A stretch of DNA of 64,000 nucleotides. Source: Mastigias papua. Its lineage: Eukaryota; Cnidaria; Scyphozoa; Rhizostomeae; Mastigiidae. The position numbers were made by a program, and so were the translations under genes. The notes beneath the pieces were generated by a model, which made no database searches, had not been told where the DNA came from, and saw only the letters and a list, made by a program, of their open reading frames with translations. Each line of letters begins with the position of its first letter. Within the stretch, counting starts at the first letter, position 1. The DNA is taken from the NCBI GenBank assembly GCA_964019165.1, contig OZ025268.1, positions 12,606,359 to 12,670,358 of the forward strand, given 5' to 3'. This document shows positions 31,547 through 43,203 of the stretch, piece by piece.

Positions 31547-34150
31547 TCAGTGTAATTTAATACGGCAATTGTCATGTCTTGAGACAAACTCATCAACAAA
31601 CTGCTCTAGACCTAGTGATTCGGCGCGATTTGACTCCATTGATAGAAGTGCTAGCTGACTCAAATGGTCGTAGCACAAAGAATTTCTCAAAAATGTTTTA
31701 ACAAGTTTCATTTTCCAGAAGCTTCTTTCGCATGACGCTGTGGTTACAGGCAACGTTATGGATATTACAAAGGTAATCGAAAGCTTGTTTGTACGGGCAA
31801 AGTTGGAAGAGAAATTATAAAACCGTTTTGCAATTGCTTCCAACTAGCCTTTTTTCCAGAGGAATCTCATGAACCAATTCATCATGACAGATTTGGTACC
31901 TCAACGCCATTTCCTTTAATGCTTGGTGGCCCATAAAGCTCCCACATGTAAGCGAAAGTGCTGAGACTCCTTCCATGATAGCTTTTGCATCGCTGGAAAA
32001 GCTTCTATCCAGCTCTGATAACATAAATCCAGGACTGGAACAAAAGCTTTGGCATGGAATGTTACCTGAGAAGGAAAAGGGTTGGTAGCCAGTTTACTCC
32101 CTGGCTCAATGCTTCTCTGACAAACCTAATGAGGGAAAGGGACAAACTGAAGCAAGAATCTGAAAAATCTCCTGAAAAGTGGTCTGCATATTAACAACTA
32201 CGCAATAGAGTAGCAAGAGAGATACGTAATGCAATCAGGGACTATCATCATAGTCTAAGTGAAACGAATATAGGGAATCCAAAAAGGATGTGGAAAACCA
32301 TCAACAAAGTGCTGGGAAAAAAGGATAATTCAGTGAAGCTTTCGAGTGTAGAAGTAGATGGAAAATGTCTCACTCGAGAGCATGATGTTCTGGAGGCTTT
32401 AAACCGACACTTCCTTTAGGTGGGGCCAAAATTGGCTTAGAAAATTGTTTCCAGGCCGGGTGATAACTGCCTCCAGAACATCAAGCCAGAGAAAAAAGTA
32501 ATGAAATTTAAAACAGTTGACAATAGTTTTATAATGGATGCAATCAAATTGCTAAAAAATGTAGAGGCAGCTGGTCCAGACAAAGCAAAGTACCAACAAA
32601 AATTGTCAAAGGTGTTGATGATCTTGTGTCAAAGCCTTTGTCGATGGTATCCAATTCATCGTTAGAAAACGGAATATTCCCAGATATTTGGAAACTTGCA
32701 AAAGTAACTCCTACATTTAAATCAGGTGCCAAAAAGGATGTAAACAATTATAGGCCCAGCTAGATTATTTGAATTTTCTCTAGGTTGCTGGAGCGGTTGG
32801 TACACGATCGGATATTTGACTTTATTCTTGAAAATAATACAACTACCAAGAATCAGTCAGCTTTTCTTAAACTATACTCTACGATAACATCTTTGATAGG
32901 AAGTACTGATCACTGGTATGAAAACATTGACAAGAAAAAATTAAACCTAACCATATTTCTTGACCTTAAGAAGGCGTTTGATACCGTCGATCACAAAATA
33001 CTGCTCGAAAAATTAAGCAGATACAGTATGAGGGACACCACTGGGAACTGGTTTCAATCCTATTTAGGCCATAGAAAGCAATTTTGTGCTACAAGGGGAC
33101 AGAGATCAAGGGCAAGAGTGGTAACGTGTGGTATACCTCAGGGTTCCTATTTAGGACCTCTACTGTTTATCATATACCTTAACGACTTCGAGAATTGTTT
33201 GAAATTTTTATAAGCTAGTATATATGCCGATGATTCTAATGTAACGATCGAGTCGGATGATGTCAAAAAACTGATCTTTGAGGCGCAACAAGAATTGGTC
33301 AACCTTTCGGAGTGGATGGGAATAAATGAACTAAGTCCTAACCTCGAAAAGACAGAGTACATGATTATAGGCCATTCTCGTAAAGTTAACACATTGAATA
33401 CTTCGAATGCACTCGTGCTAAATGACGCAGTTATCAAGCGAGTCACAAAAACGAAATCGCTAGGTGTAAAAAAGTACTTAAGGAGTGGTTTTAATAAAGA
33501 ACTAAAGGAGTACTAGAAGAGCTTAGGAACATAACCCCCTGGAAGACTAGCATCTTGGGTTACTTTTTAATTGTTATATGTATACTTTATATATTATGAG
33601 CTGAAGGATTTTATTTCGTGTGTATAAATAATAAAATCATACCAAATCATATCATAAGTCATATCACCTCTGGATCTATCGCTGCTGACTTTCCAGTAGC
33701 AACGGTTATTACGTAATCGCTCAAGGACTCTGATGGTCTTCGAGGCCGTACCTGCTTCCTTTCAATACTTATGCCACATTTTCTGCATAATATGTCAACC
33801 TCCTTGTTGTAATTGATATGTTCTGAATTCCTTATGCATTCCGACTCTTTCTTAAGCGTAGAAATAAGTTGCCATGTTTTCGCCAAATCTAAGTTTGGAT
33901 CTTGCAGTTGTTCAGAAATTTTATTGATCATGGACAGGATTTCTTTGAGGAAATGTACCAGCTGCAGGAATTCGCAATTCATCTGTGCTAGTAAGCCCCT
34001 GGCGTCAGTTGCACGTGCGCCTTTATCTTTATTTGAGACCTGATGCAGAAGTCGCATGATGCATTCTAAACGTAGTAGAGCATTATTACAAGAAGTTGCT
34101 CTGGCCCACCATCTTGGCCAGGATCAGTACATGATGCAAAAGTCCTTCCT
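31547..34150 (-). pseudogene. hAT-type transposase split by a LINE
   Basis: Minus-strand segments 34150-33660 and 32075-31547 belong to one hAT-like transposase of the zinc-finger MYM1/TTF type. The first has 'SCNNALLRLECIMRLLHQVSNKDKGARATDARGLL'-type blocks, the region after the conserved 'DTRW'. The second has 'FVPVLDFMLSELDRSFSSDAKAIM' and, after a frameshift near 31830, the C-terminal dimerisation motif 'LPVTTASCERSFWKMKLVKTFLRN'. The first catalytic region is not seen upstream of 34150. The plus-strand LINE at 32078-33655 sits exactly between the two parts. At least one frameshift is independent of the LINE, so the gene was dying or dead. Confidence 0.83.
32078..33655 (+). mobile_element. 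CR1/L2-like LINE inserted in the hAT transposase
   Basis: The plus strand gives 'TPWLNASLTNLMRERDKLKQES', 'RMWKTINKVLGKK', 'VEAAGPD', 'LERLVHDRIF', 'FLDLKKAFDTVDHKILLEKL' (about 32955-33012), 'CGIPQGSYLGPLLFIIYLNDF' and 'IYADDSNVT' (catalytic pair, about 33220-33240), then 'TKSLGV'. After that the segment up to the C-terminus is deleted and the tail region follows directly, ending in imperfect ATATCATA-type repeats near 33615-33655. Stops at 32195, 32418, 32760 and 33211 inactivate it. Confidence 0.84.
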
Positions 34151-34663
34151 AATTGATATGTCAATAAGAAACTAAGAGAGGGAAATGTCTTATCATATAA
34201 CATCCTCCTGTCTGGCTATGATAAAATCCCAAATTATCTGATTGGTGACCCCGCCTATCCCTGAACCCCCTATTGCATTAAAGAGTACCAGTCAGTAGAG
34301 TACTTTATCAACATTAAAATCAGATTTGTTATAATCCATTATACATTTGTGTTCATATAGGCCAGAGATGGGCAAGCTACGGCCCGCCAAGTGACTTTTG
34401 CTGACTCGGCTACCCGGGTTAGCCCCGTGCCTATAGAACTTCTTGTTATTCGAAAATTTTCAATTACATGCCAACATGGGCTAGCCCGGTTAGCCGAGAT
34501 CCCACCTTCTGCCTACCGGGCTTGCCCAGCTATCCGGGCTGAGATTCTTAATAAAATCACATTACATTTCAGCGTTGAGTTAGTGACATAAGCCATGTAT
34601 TTCAATTCCTCTGATTGGAAGCTTTACTTATCGATGAATGGTATAGCTGCATCCTAATTGGCT
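34151..34663. other. No gene; GC-rich CCCGGG repeats
   Basis: From 34378 to 34545 there are repeated blocks such as CTACCCGGGTTAGCCC, CTAGCCCGGTTAGCCGAGATC and CTATCCGGGCTGAGATTC, partly inverted with respect to each other. This looks like a small MITE, but I could not place its ends. Confidence 0.4.
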
Positions 34664-35365
34664 ACTTTAAAGGAAGAAACTGTCGCGGGAAGACTGTCGC
34701 GGGAAGACTGTCGCGGGAATTAACTGTCGCGACAGTTTCTTCCGCGAAAGATCGTTTTTGGCCCTTTCGCAACAGTTAATTCCTGCGACTTGTAAATTTT
34801 TCGGGGAAATTTCAAAACAATTCTTGGATTTTTTAAAAATTGTGTGGGTCCGTCAGGTAAAAAACACGAACTTCAACGCACATATTATAATAGAACTAGT
34901 TCAACGGCATTAATATCACTTTCTCTAATGTAGTCTGGACAAATAAGAATTCCTGAGAAATAAGAAACGCCAAGCTGAAACTGGAGCCAAATCCTCTTAC
35001 AAAAAGTGTGTATCGTTGGAATTGTTTTTGGTGATTTTAAAAGCTTCATTTTTCTACCTAACGGACTCTCGTATTCAGATTGTGCTATCCTTTTTTGATT
35101 GCAAATATTCTGGTTTAAAGTATCAGTGAACTCACATATTTTTAATTGTTGTAAAGTTTTATTTGGTTTTGTTTAAGATTCGGCTTTCGTAGAAGAAACC
35201 AAACAATGTTACTCAGCCAGCAATTCGCGACAGTTAATTCCCGCGAAAATTAAATTTTCCAGCGTTCGCGACAGTTAATTCCTGCGACAGGTTACACACA
35301 AAAATTCAAATCATTCGCGACTTTTCGCGACAGTTTCTTCCCGCGAAAGTTTCTTCCTTCAAAGT
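34664..35365. mobile_element. MITE with long inverted ends and CGCGACAG subterminal repeats
   Basis: The left end ACTTTAAAGGAAGAAACT is matched by the inverse of the right end ACTTTGAAGGAAGAAACT. Near both ends a module CGCGACAGTTAATTCC(C/T)GCGA or its relatives (GTCGCGGGAAGA) recurs in direct and inverted form: at 34683-34790 on the left and 35226-35350 on the right. GCT abuts both termini and may be a 3-bp duplication. The interior has no gene. The arrayed subterminal motifs are likely transposase-binding sites. Confidence 0.78.
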
Positions 35366-36050
35366 GCTCACCAACAGTACGCTTCAATGTCGCTTAATAT
35401 TCAGGTGTGTACAAACAACGTGTTAGTTCTTCATGTAGTAGTGTTCGGCTGCAATGTAAGATGATGGTTGTTCGAACAAATTGATGGTGTCTTTCTTGAA
35501 TCAAGTTTTAAATATTGTTACCTCTTAGAACTAGCGATTGGAAGTGTAACTGCTACATGCCACGTGGCAAGAACATGGAATAAAATAACCACCGAAGCTC
35601 AAAGGTAACAACGATTTAGTTTTCAAAAACAAACAAATTCGAAAATCTCCTGTTGAAAATCCACCTATAGAAAAGAGTTCTGCCTCAATATCACTTTAAA
35701 ATCCTATAACAGTACTATATATTTTTCTGTATGATTCTTAAATGTATCATATCATTTAATTTAATGTTCATAGAGTGTACAGTTCAGGACTAACTTAGTT
35801 TTGGCAATGCAAATGGAGCTTTTTCCAAAATGAGATCTGAAAAACTGTCCTTCCTTGTTTTGCATAGGCTGACTACAATTGATGCCAACATCTAGTGTGT
35901 TGTAGATCACGTTTGTGTAATAAATACATAGAAATTATACAGGGAAGAATGGTACAGTAGTACTACACGTTATTTATATAAGAAACAGCATTTCTCCCTT
36001 CAGCCTAGATGTTTCTTAATATTTTGTAAATTCAAGCCCTAAATGGTTTA
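35366..36050. other. No gene seen
   Basis: AT-rich spacer between the MITE and the TRIM element, with no frame of interest. Confidence 0.45.
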
Positions 36051-36495
36051 TAGGAACGTGAGATGCTGGGTCCTATAAGCTGCAGTTCGTTCTGTGACAT
36101 CCTTCGTTGATCCGTTGATGGTGAGTATCATTATTTAACGTGCTGAGGACACGGAGGCAGAGAGAGGAGACGGTAATGCTGACGGCACTCAGACTCTACT
36201 CTGACTGAACTTTACATTACAGATAACATGGATATATACATTAACATTGAACAACTCGAAATAAACATGAATTACGTACAGGAAGGGTTAGGTGCTTGTT
36301 AGTTGTTTATTGAATGGATTCATGTGGCGATGCTTGTGCGTGGAACAACAGAAGAGGAATGACCAGGTGTGTGATGACAGGAGTGACGCATAGTCATGTC
36401 CCAGGTGTGTGGTGTTGTGAATGAGAATGAATGAAAAGAAGAAAATCGGCATTGACTGAGAAATGGCCTATGCTACAATGTTTACGTTCACTACA
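36051..36495 (-). repeat. 3' long terminal repeat of the TRIM element
   Basis: Aligns over its length with 37102-37548, with scattered substitutions. Preceded on the minus strand by the polypurine tract at 36496-36509. Confidence 0.85.
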
Positions 36496-37101
36496 AGAGC
36501 TCCCCCCTTAGAATGCAAGCGGATGAGAAGCATGTGATCCGTAAGGGAGAAAGCAATGTAGGATTGCAAACATTGTAGGATGAGAAATGTGAATGGTGAC
36601 AAAGAAAAGCATTAGTAAATTAGGGGAACAAGAAAACATCAAAAAGTTACCATTCTACTGAATGCCCGATGATTGAGTGTCCAATCTTGATTTTGTCGAT
36701 ACTTGGTCAAGGTTTTTGCGTTTGGTGACCAGGAACCAGGAGCTGAAGAACTTGCGTGGAACGAAGGCAGTGAACGTCGCCAGATGAGTGTGTGCTGAGT
36801 TGATGCTGCCTTGAGTTCAGTGTTGGCACTACAGTGAGTCGAGTGCGATGATCCATATGCGAGTTGGGGAAGCACTTCAGTGAGTCGAAGGCTTTGAGTT
36901 GCGAATGGTTGACAATCCAGTTGAAAGTTGATGTGCTTGCGAGGTTTTGTGTGTAGGATCAACCAGGAACCTCACTTGCTGTGTTGCGGCACTGCGGTGA
37001 GTCGAGTGCAATTGATGGTTGTTTGTAGCTTGCCTGTCTTGTTTGCTTGATGAAGCTGGATCAACGAAGGATTTGCGGGTCACGTCTCGCCGTCACCATT
37101 T

Positions 37102-37548
37102 TAGGAACGTGGATTTGTGTGCTTCCTATAGACTGCTTGCTCGTTCAGTGACATCCTTCGTTGATCCGTTGTAGGCGAGTATCATTATTCAACGTGCTGA
37201 GAACACGGAGGCAGAGAGAGGAGACGATGTTGTTGACGGTACTCTGACTCTACTCTGACTGACTATACATTACAAATTACAGTGATATATACATAAACAT
37301 TGAACAGCCCAAAATAAACACGAGTTACGTAGAGGAAGGGTTAGGTGGTTGTTAGTTGTTTGTTGAATGGAATCGTGTGGCGATGTTTGCGTGGAGAACA
37401 ACAGAAGAGGAATGACCAGGTGTTTGCTGACAGGAGTGACGTACGGTGATGTCCCAGGTGTGTGCTGTTGTGAATGTGAATGAATGAAAAGAAGAAAATT
37501 GGTGTTGAGTAAGAAATGGCCTATGCTACAATGTTTACGTTCACTACA
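37102..37548 (-). repeat. 5' long terminal repeat of the TRIM element
   Basis: Aligns with 36051-36495. The primer-binding-site-like sequence follows on the minus strand at about 37099-37081. Confidence 0.85.
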
Positions 37549-39522
37549 GTTTCTTAAAATTCTTGAAATCTCCTATAGCAACAAGGAAACTATGAGACGA
37601 GAAATTGTTAAAAAAAACCATACAGCAGGTAGCCACTGACCCAAGGCCTAAAACGCAGGAAATTTACAAGACCACTATCGCCCAGATATTAAGGACGTTG
37701 CTCTAAGACGCATGTTATGGGGTCACATCCATTTCCTCCACAAAATGAAGTTCTAATGTCCACCAGGCAAAAAGATTTTGAAGTGCAGTACCTACTAATT
37801 CTTACATCACTAATGTTCAATTTAAATACTACAACTTAAATTCTCAAGACCACTGTCTTTGGTCCGGTACTAGACTTCACACTGCATAATAAATTATTCA
37901 ACGCTCAAATGATAGGTAGCTAAATGAAACATGCGCTTGAAAATGTGGAGTTCCGTGTTTTTGCAGTAATGCAGCAGCATATCAGTCTTAAAAAGTCCCT
38001 TGATTATTATAAACATTGCTATACAGTCTCTGAGTAAAAACAGTTCCTGAGTCAATTCGCTTTTCTTATGTGTGACAACATTTCTCTTCTGCAAGTGAAG
38101 AACGGTAGACAAAAATTCACTTTGAGCTATAGTATCAAGCAATCTAATGATGAAATATCTATGAAACACTGATAATCATACCGCAAAGAGCAAGAAACTT
38201 TATGGTGCAAACCAGTGAATAAAATGGAAATACCAAGCATTAAAAACTGTATCAAAATGTGAAAATCCAATACATGGAATAGAGTACAACAGTATAGTGT
38301 TCAAATTATGTGCGTGCCATTGCCATTCCACCAGGCGCACCACCATGAGCTTTGACTTCCTAAAATACAAGGAGATTAAAGTTGAAGACAAAGGTAGACA
38401 GATGGCACCTAATTGCTATCTGGAGACAGTGTATGCAATGAACACAATCTGGTTTCTAGCCTGATACGTTACCAAAAAATTAAAAAACTATGACGATGTG
38501 TAGGATATTTACTTGAAGTTTACTGGATGCAGGGTAGGGACTTGTCTATCTTGAGAGTTACAACAGGCCTCCCAGTGTTCAGATTTAATTTTTATTTAGG
38601 AATTTAGGACTTTTTGCAAAAACGTAGGAAATTTTTTAGGACTATTGATAAGATTTATAGGGATTCTAAAGTATATTGTCAGGTTAAAAATTCTCTCTAA
38701 TACAGAGTGTGTAGTATTTTCCTGCTTGTGTGTTTGTTAATAGTCGTCTGCACTGATCATCAAATAAGAAATCATAATTAGTTGAATTCATGGCCAGGGC
38801 CCAGAAATGCTTTAGTTGGTTGGTGAATATTCCAGACAGTAATCCTCCCCCTAGTCCATACGTTATAGGCATGCATTTATGTGATATTTACTAGTCTGTG
38901 TTCCAGATCTCAATAAGGAGTGAACTCTATATCCAGTTTAGCATAGAGCAGAAATGTTCTTATGCGCGCATGACGCACATTGTAATCAAAGTTCCCGGGC
39001 ACAGATCTTGGCTCCATCGAAAAAAATAGCTATTTAGCTGCGATGTCCATTATTTACAAATACCGTGTATTTTTATAATCTAACCTTCGCATTTTGTCAC
39101 TGATCTTGACTTAAGTGTACAGTTAGCTTTTGGAACTCCAGCTAATGTAAAAACGGAGGATATCTTGAAAATATGCCCGTATTCTCCCCTGTCTAATTGT
39201 AGGGGAGGGTAAATCTCTGATTTTAGGAAAATCTTCTCAATTTCAATTAATTGTGACCTTCCCAATAACCAATGTTTTGTCAGGTATCAAAATGATAACA
39301 GGCAAAAAATATTTTCTAAAGTGCAATACCTGTATAAACATTCGTATATTATTATTATTTACTGCATTGAAACCCCACACACAAAAATCTAACAAAATAA
39401 GAACCTACAGACTGATTTTGTGGAAAAAGATACCCAAAGATAAGAACCAAAATCAGACTGATTTCTTTTCAGGATCTTATGAGATTTTACATCATATTAA
39501 ATAAAACATGAAATCCTCAAAG
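37549..39522. other. No gene seen
   Basis: About 2 kb of AT-rich sequence. The longest frames (minus 38169-37894, plus 39253-39504) show no domain. Near 38585-38660 TTTAGGA/TTAGGAC-type words repeat, without clear structure. Confidence 0.4.
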
Positions 39523-40960
39523 CTAGAAAGTATATTTTTCAAGTCCTTGAGGCTTGATAAATTGGTCTTCAGATCCATCAACCGTTATTAAGCATCTAGG
39601 TCTCTCAAATGATCTCTGGAATATATCTCCATACTTTTGAAGTTCTTCCCAGGCCTCTCCTGCCCATTTGGTCATCACTATGCGTCTCTGCTTGGCACTT
39701 ATCTTGCCATGCCATTTTTCTATGTTTTCTTCATTATCAAGCCATTTATCAATTTCATTATCTATGTTCTTTTTGAACATCCTTCCTATGCCGGCATCAA
39801 TTGGTTGGACCTTGTCGGTCTGTGAATCTGGAAGCAAACAAACAATTGTGTTACATATTTCTCTGCAAGTTTCATGAAACACTTTCTCTGTTTGAAATGA
39901 AATATTATCTGCAAATAATACATTCTCATTTTCCTTGTCTGCTATTCCTGGTATCAATGTTCTCTCTGTCCATTCTCTATTTGTTTTGCAATCCATCCAA
40001 GCATTTTGCTGGAAATAGACATCAATTCTATTGTCATATTGTGATTTCTCATCCATAGCTACATTGCCTTTACCTCTTAATACAATGGCTGGTTTTACTG
40101 ATTGTTTGCCTGATGCTCTGATGCACAACTGTAAAGTAGCTTGTCTTTTGCCTAGGCCACTTGTTGGTTGACTAACCCATACCTGCTTGGAGCCTTTATC
40201 ATCATAGGTTTTTCCTTGATTTATAACAAAAGGGAGTGGAACTTGATCCACATTATACCTGTTCTCAGGGAGCCACCGGCCCCATTTTGGATCAATGTGT
40301 GCATTTGCATTGCACTATCTGCTTGTCTTTAGAGATTTCCCAAGGCTTCAATGAAATACCTATATGGTTTCTCTACAATCCTCTAATGAAATGTGCCTCT
40401 TGTTCGTTCTGTTACGCAAGAAAATATGGTGCCTTTTCTTGAATCTTTGGAACAAATTTTTACCTGCTTTGAAAGATGAAGCTTCGTTTGCACCATATAA
40501 CTGTTCAACCTTGCATTTTTTTCATTTTCTTGCACAACCATAAGTTTGAAACCTTAATACCCTATTGTCTCCTTCTCCTAAACTCTGATACAACAAGCTT
40601 TCCTGCAAGATGAAATTTTTCTCATTGGTCAATATTATCTGATGTTATTTTTCTCCTTTGCCTTTCTGCCACTATATTTCCCTTTCTTCAGCTTGTTTAT
40701 ATTTATCTCATTCTTGATTTTCAAACGCTACTTGTTCCATTATATAACCAAACATTTGTTTGGAATTCCCATAAAGTTTGCAACTTTATGCCATTTATTC
40801 TTTACCTGCTTTTGTGTCGTTTGGTCTAGTAGTTTAACAGTTTTCCATTTGAAATCAAGAGTGTAGGATTTCCTTACCTTTGGCTTCTGGATTTGACTTG
40901 CTTGAGAAGGCTCACAGTCCCCATTTCTATCATCTCTTTGGTGGTCCATAGTATCATTAT
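39523..40960 (-). pseudogene. pogo/Tigger-like transposase (DDE_1, jerky type)
   Basis: Minus-strand 40945-40737 gives the N-terminus with a helix-turn-helix region ('[15 protein letters not shown]', '[12 protein letters not shown]'). A decayed stretch follows, with 'HHIFLRNRTNKR' near 40430-40395. An uninterrupted 242-codon frame (40251-39523) then carries the catalytic core: 'NVDQVPLPFVI' (first Asp), 'VLFADNISFQ' (second Asp) and 'LLPDSQTDKVQPIDAGIGRMFK' (third acidic residue region). Pogo-type transposases insert at TA and relate to CENP-B and jerky proteins. The middle third is full of stops, so it is dead. The pogo sequence joins a LINE at about 40960-40985. Confidence 0.85.
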
Positions 40961-40984
40961 GCTCAGTGCCTACTAGATACACCA

Positions 40985-42028
40985 GATACGCTTTCCTGTA
41001 ATCTATCCATGCCATTGATAGATTAGTGTGCCTTTTCCTACAATCTTTCAGTATAGTCTTGTCGATAAGCAAATGATCCTTTGTTCCACGGCTTCCTTTC
41101 CTACATTCTTTTTGCTCATCAGGTAAAAGTTTTTTTATGGTCAAGATTCTTATAAGTCTCTTCTGCTATCATTCCTGTTAGGAGTTTACACATCAGTGGG
41201 GCAATAGTTTTCCGCTGCATTGCCTTTCTTCGGGTCTTTCTGACAAAGCACAGTGCGACCATGTTCTCCCATCAAGATACTATTCATCTGACCAGCAATT
41301 CGGTTATGCAGATTTGTCAAATTTTCTAACCAATACCCTTGTACACCATCCTTTCCTGGTGCTTTCCAATTAGGCATCTTTCTACATCGATCTCTTACTT
41401 TCTCCACATTTATTGTCACCCTTTCTTGAGATTGATTTTCATTTTCTAACCCAGTCTTTAGATCTTTCAGCCATTCTGCCTCTAGGTTGTGCCCTTTTTA
41501 AATACTCCAAGTATTACCCAAAAATATTTTACTTTCTTCTGCATTTGGATCATCGCTTGATCTTCCTCTCCCTCCATTAATTTCTGAGTAATTCTCTTCT
41601 GATCAACACTGAAAAATCTACTTTGTCTCCTCAATTGTTCAATTCTCTGTTCAAACCTTCCGACTTTAGGACTTTTTGCAAGCATCCTTTGTTTGAGTTC
41701 CTCAATTACAGTTTTCAGACCCTTTCTTTTAACTCTGTACACTTGTCCTTTAGCCCAAGCAACTTTTGTTTTTTCTTCCACCCAGTCCTTCCTTCAATTC
41801 TCCTTCCATAATATTGACTTCTTGTCTAAGCCTCCCTATGTCTCCTTGTCTCCTTCAATCCTCCGTTTCCATCTTGGCTCATATTTCTTCCTATGCTCTA
41901 CGTTCCGTTGTCCTAACTGTTCAGGGACCGAAACACTTGCAGCTACAAGTATTTCCCTTACGCGTTTAACAATCCACCTACTATCTTCATCTAAACCAAC
42001 AACCAGCAAGGACGATCTTGCTTGCCTC
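40985..42028 (-). mobile_element. LINE fragment (R2/R4-like group, tentative)
   Basis: Minus-strand pieces in order: 'WKRRIEGDKE' (near 41880), 'VKRKGLKTVIEELKQRM' and 'RFEQRIEQLRRQSRFFSVDQKR' (41735-41590), 'CRKMPNWKAPGKDGVQGYWLENLTNLHNRIA' (41395-41300), 'TVLCQKDPKKGNAAENY' (41245-41195), then '[26 protein letters not shown]' and '[10 protein letters not shown]' (41140-40985, first RT catalytic Asp). It stops where the pogo gene begins. The RT active-site pair is missing, so it is truncated at its 3' side. It has several frameshifts. I recognise the family, but the clade name is uncertain. Confidence 0.78.
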
Positions 42029-42270
42029 TCATCCGAAAATTACTGTCTGTATATGTTTTGGCGCATTCTTGATTTGTAATAGTTTCTTAACTATGCCCCT
42101 AAGCTCAGTAAGTGCTGGATGGAATGTCACTACTAGTGGAACCTGGTACTTTCTCTCGTCGCTACATCTACCTTCCTGGTTAAAAAGTCTTTCTCTGTCT
42201 AAACTACTAGCACGAAGTAGCTCAGAACATTTATACCATGGTGCAAGTCTGAAGAACACGGGATGGCCTT
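42029..42270 (-). mobile_element. Penelope-like element segment, inverted
   Basis: Minus-strand 42259-42029 contains 'VPLVVTFHPALTELRGIVKKLL', the block that in Penelope-like elements comes just before the linker and GIY-YIG endonuclease. The following part of the same element lies next to it on the plus strand, so this is an inverted 5' portion. Confidence 0.65.
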
Positions 42271-42274
42271 TGAA

Positions 42275-43180
42275 GAGCAGACCCTTGTGTTCTTCAGATG
42301 AGCACCAACTTTCGAGGATAATTTAGTCAGGGCTAAGCTTCCAAGGATTCGAATAGAAGGAGTTAGGGGTTGTTTTGAGTGCGGTAAAGTGCAATGTCAA
42401 GTTTGCAGTTATATCTCAGAGGGTAGCAGTTTCAAATGTAATGTTTCAGGTAGGGAGTATCATATAAATAGTTGCTTTAATTGCGATTCTTCAGGGGTAG
42501 TGTATTTATTAGATTGTAAGGTATGTGGTTAGCAGTATGTAGGTAGCACCTTTATATCACTTAGAGACAGGTTTAACAATTATAAGTCATATAATAGTAG
42601 GAAGTTTTCTAGTGGGGTAGCAGTGACGCAGGCCAAGCTTTTCAGACACTTTACAGAGGCTAACCATCATGAGTTTTTAGAAGATATTAGCTTTCAAATT
42701 ATAGATAGGGTATTTGGAGTTTCCAGACATAAGGAGGGATTCTGGCATTCTAGACTACAGGGCTTTATGTCAAAGGGGTTTAACGTCAGATATGTGAATC
42801 ATTAGCAATCTCCTATGCACTTTCCTAGCGGCAATTGCCTCATTTGTCCATTTAGTGTCTATTCGGCATTTATTCTTGTTTCTTTTCTTCACACTTCTCG
42901 CATTTCCTGCATCACCTCATAAGCTCTCCGTTACCTTCCTTTGTTTCCGACTTCATAGCCTTGCCCCCGCCCCCTGTAATGGCTTCTTAATATATCATGA
43001 GGTGTTCATAGGTAGGTCCCCCTAGGTACTATAAATTGTGATCCCATTATTATGTAGGTAATTAAAGCAGGACCAATGTCATTGTAAGTTTAGTACTGAT
43101 GAAGATTTTAATAGAGACGTTTACTCGAAAGACAAGTGTACTTTGGTTCATTCTCCCAATGCAATTTATATACTTCGCTG
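42275..43180 (+). mobile_element. Penelope-like element: GIY-YIG endonuclease and 3' UTR
   Basis: The plus strand reads 'LVRAKLPRIRIEGVRG', a Cys-rich linker ('CFECGKVQCQVC', 'CNVSGREYHINSCFNC'), then the GIY-YIG nuclease 'GVVYLLDCKVC', 'QYVGST' and 'LRDRF' (about 42500-42570), and 'LFRHFTEANHHEFLEDISFQIID' (42637-42705). The stop is at 42803-42805. One TAG (42530-42532) interrupts the nuclease just before QYVGST. A 3' region with the Penelope-type 'CTGATGAAG...' motif ends near 43180. The nuclease cuts target DNA to prime reverse transcription. The RT is absent. Confidence 0.85.
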
Positions 43181-43203
43181 ATGCGGCTTAGAATTAGTCT
43201 ATT

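Larger units (their letters stand above)
36051..37548 (-). mobile_element. TRIM-type non-autonomous LTR retrotransposon
   Basis: Two direct repeats of about 446 bp (36051-36495 and 37102-37548) flank 606 bp. On the minus strand each repeat begins TGTAGTGAAC and ends ACGTTCCTA. Upstream of the 3' LTR lies a purine tract AAGGGGGGAGCTCT (polypurine tract), and just inside the 5' LTR lies ATGGTGACGGCGAGACGTG (primer-binding-site-like). GTTTA and GTTTC flank the outside, a near-match 5-bp duplication. The interior has only short frames (minus 37083-36877 and 36962-36639) with no pol domain. The first resembles the leader of a gag protein. It must have been moved in trans. Confidence 0.85.

Noticed and set aside
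36639..37083. Minus-strand frames inside the TRIM element as a new gene
   Set aside because: They are short, overlap in different frames and consist largely of internal repeats of the element; at most a gag remnant.
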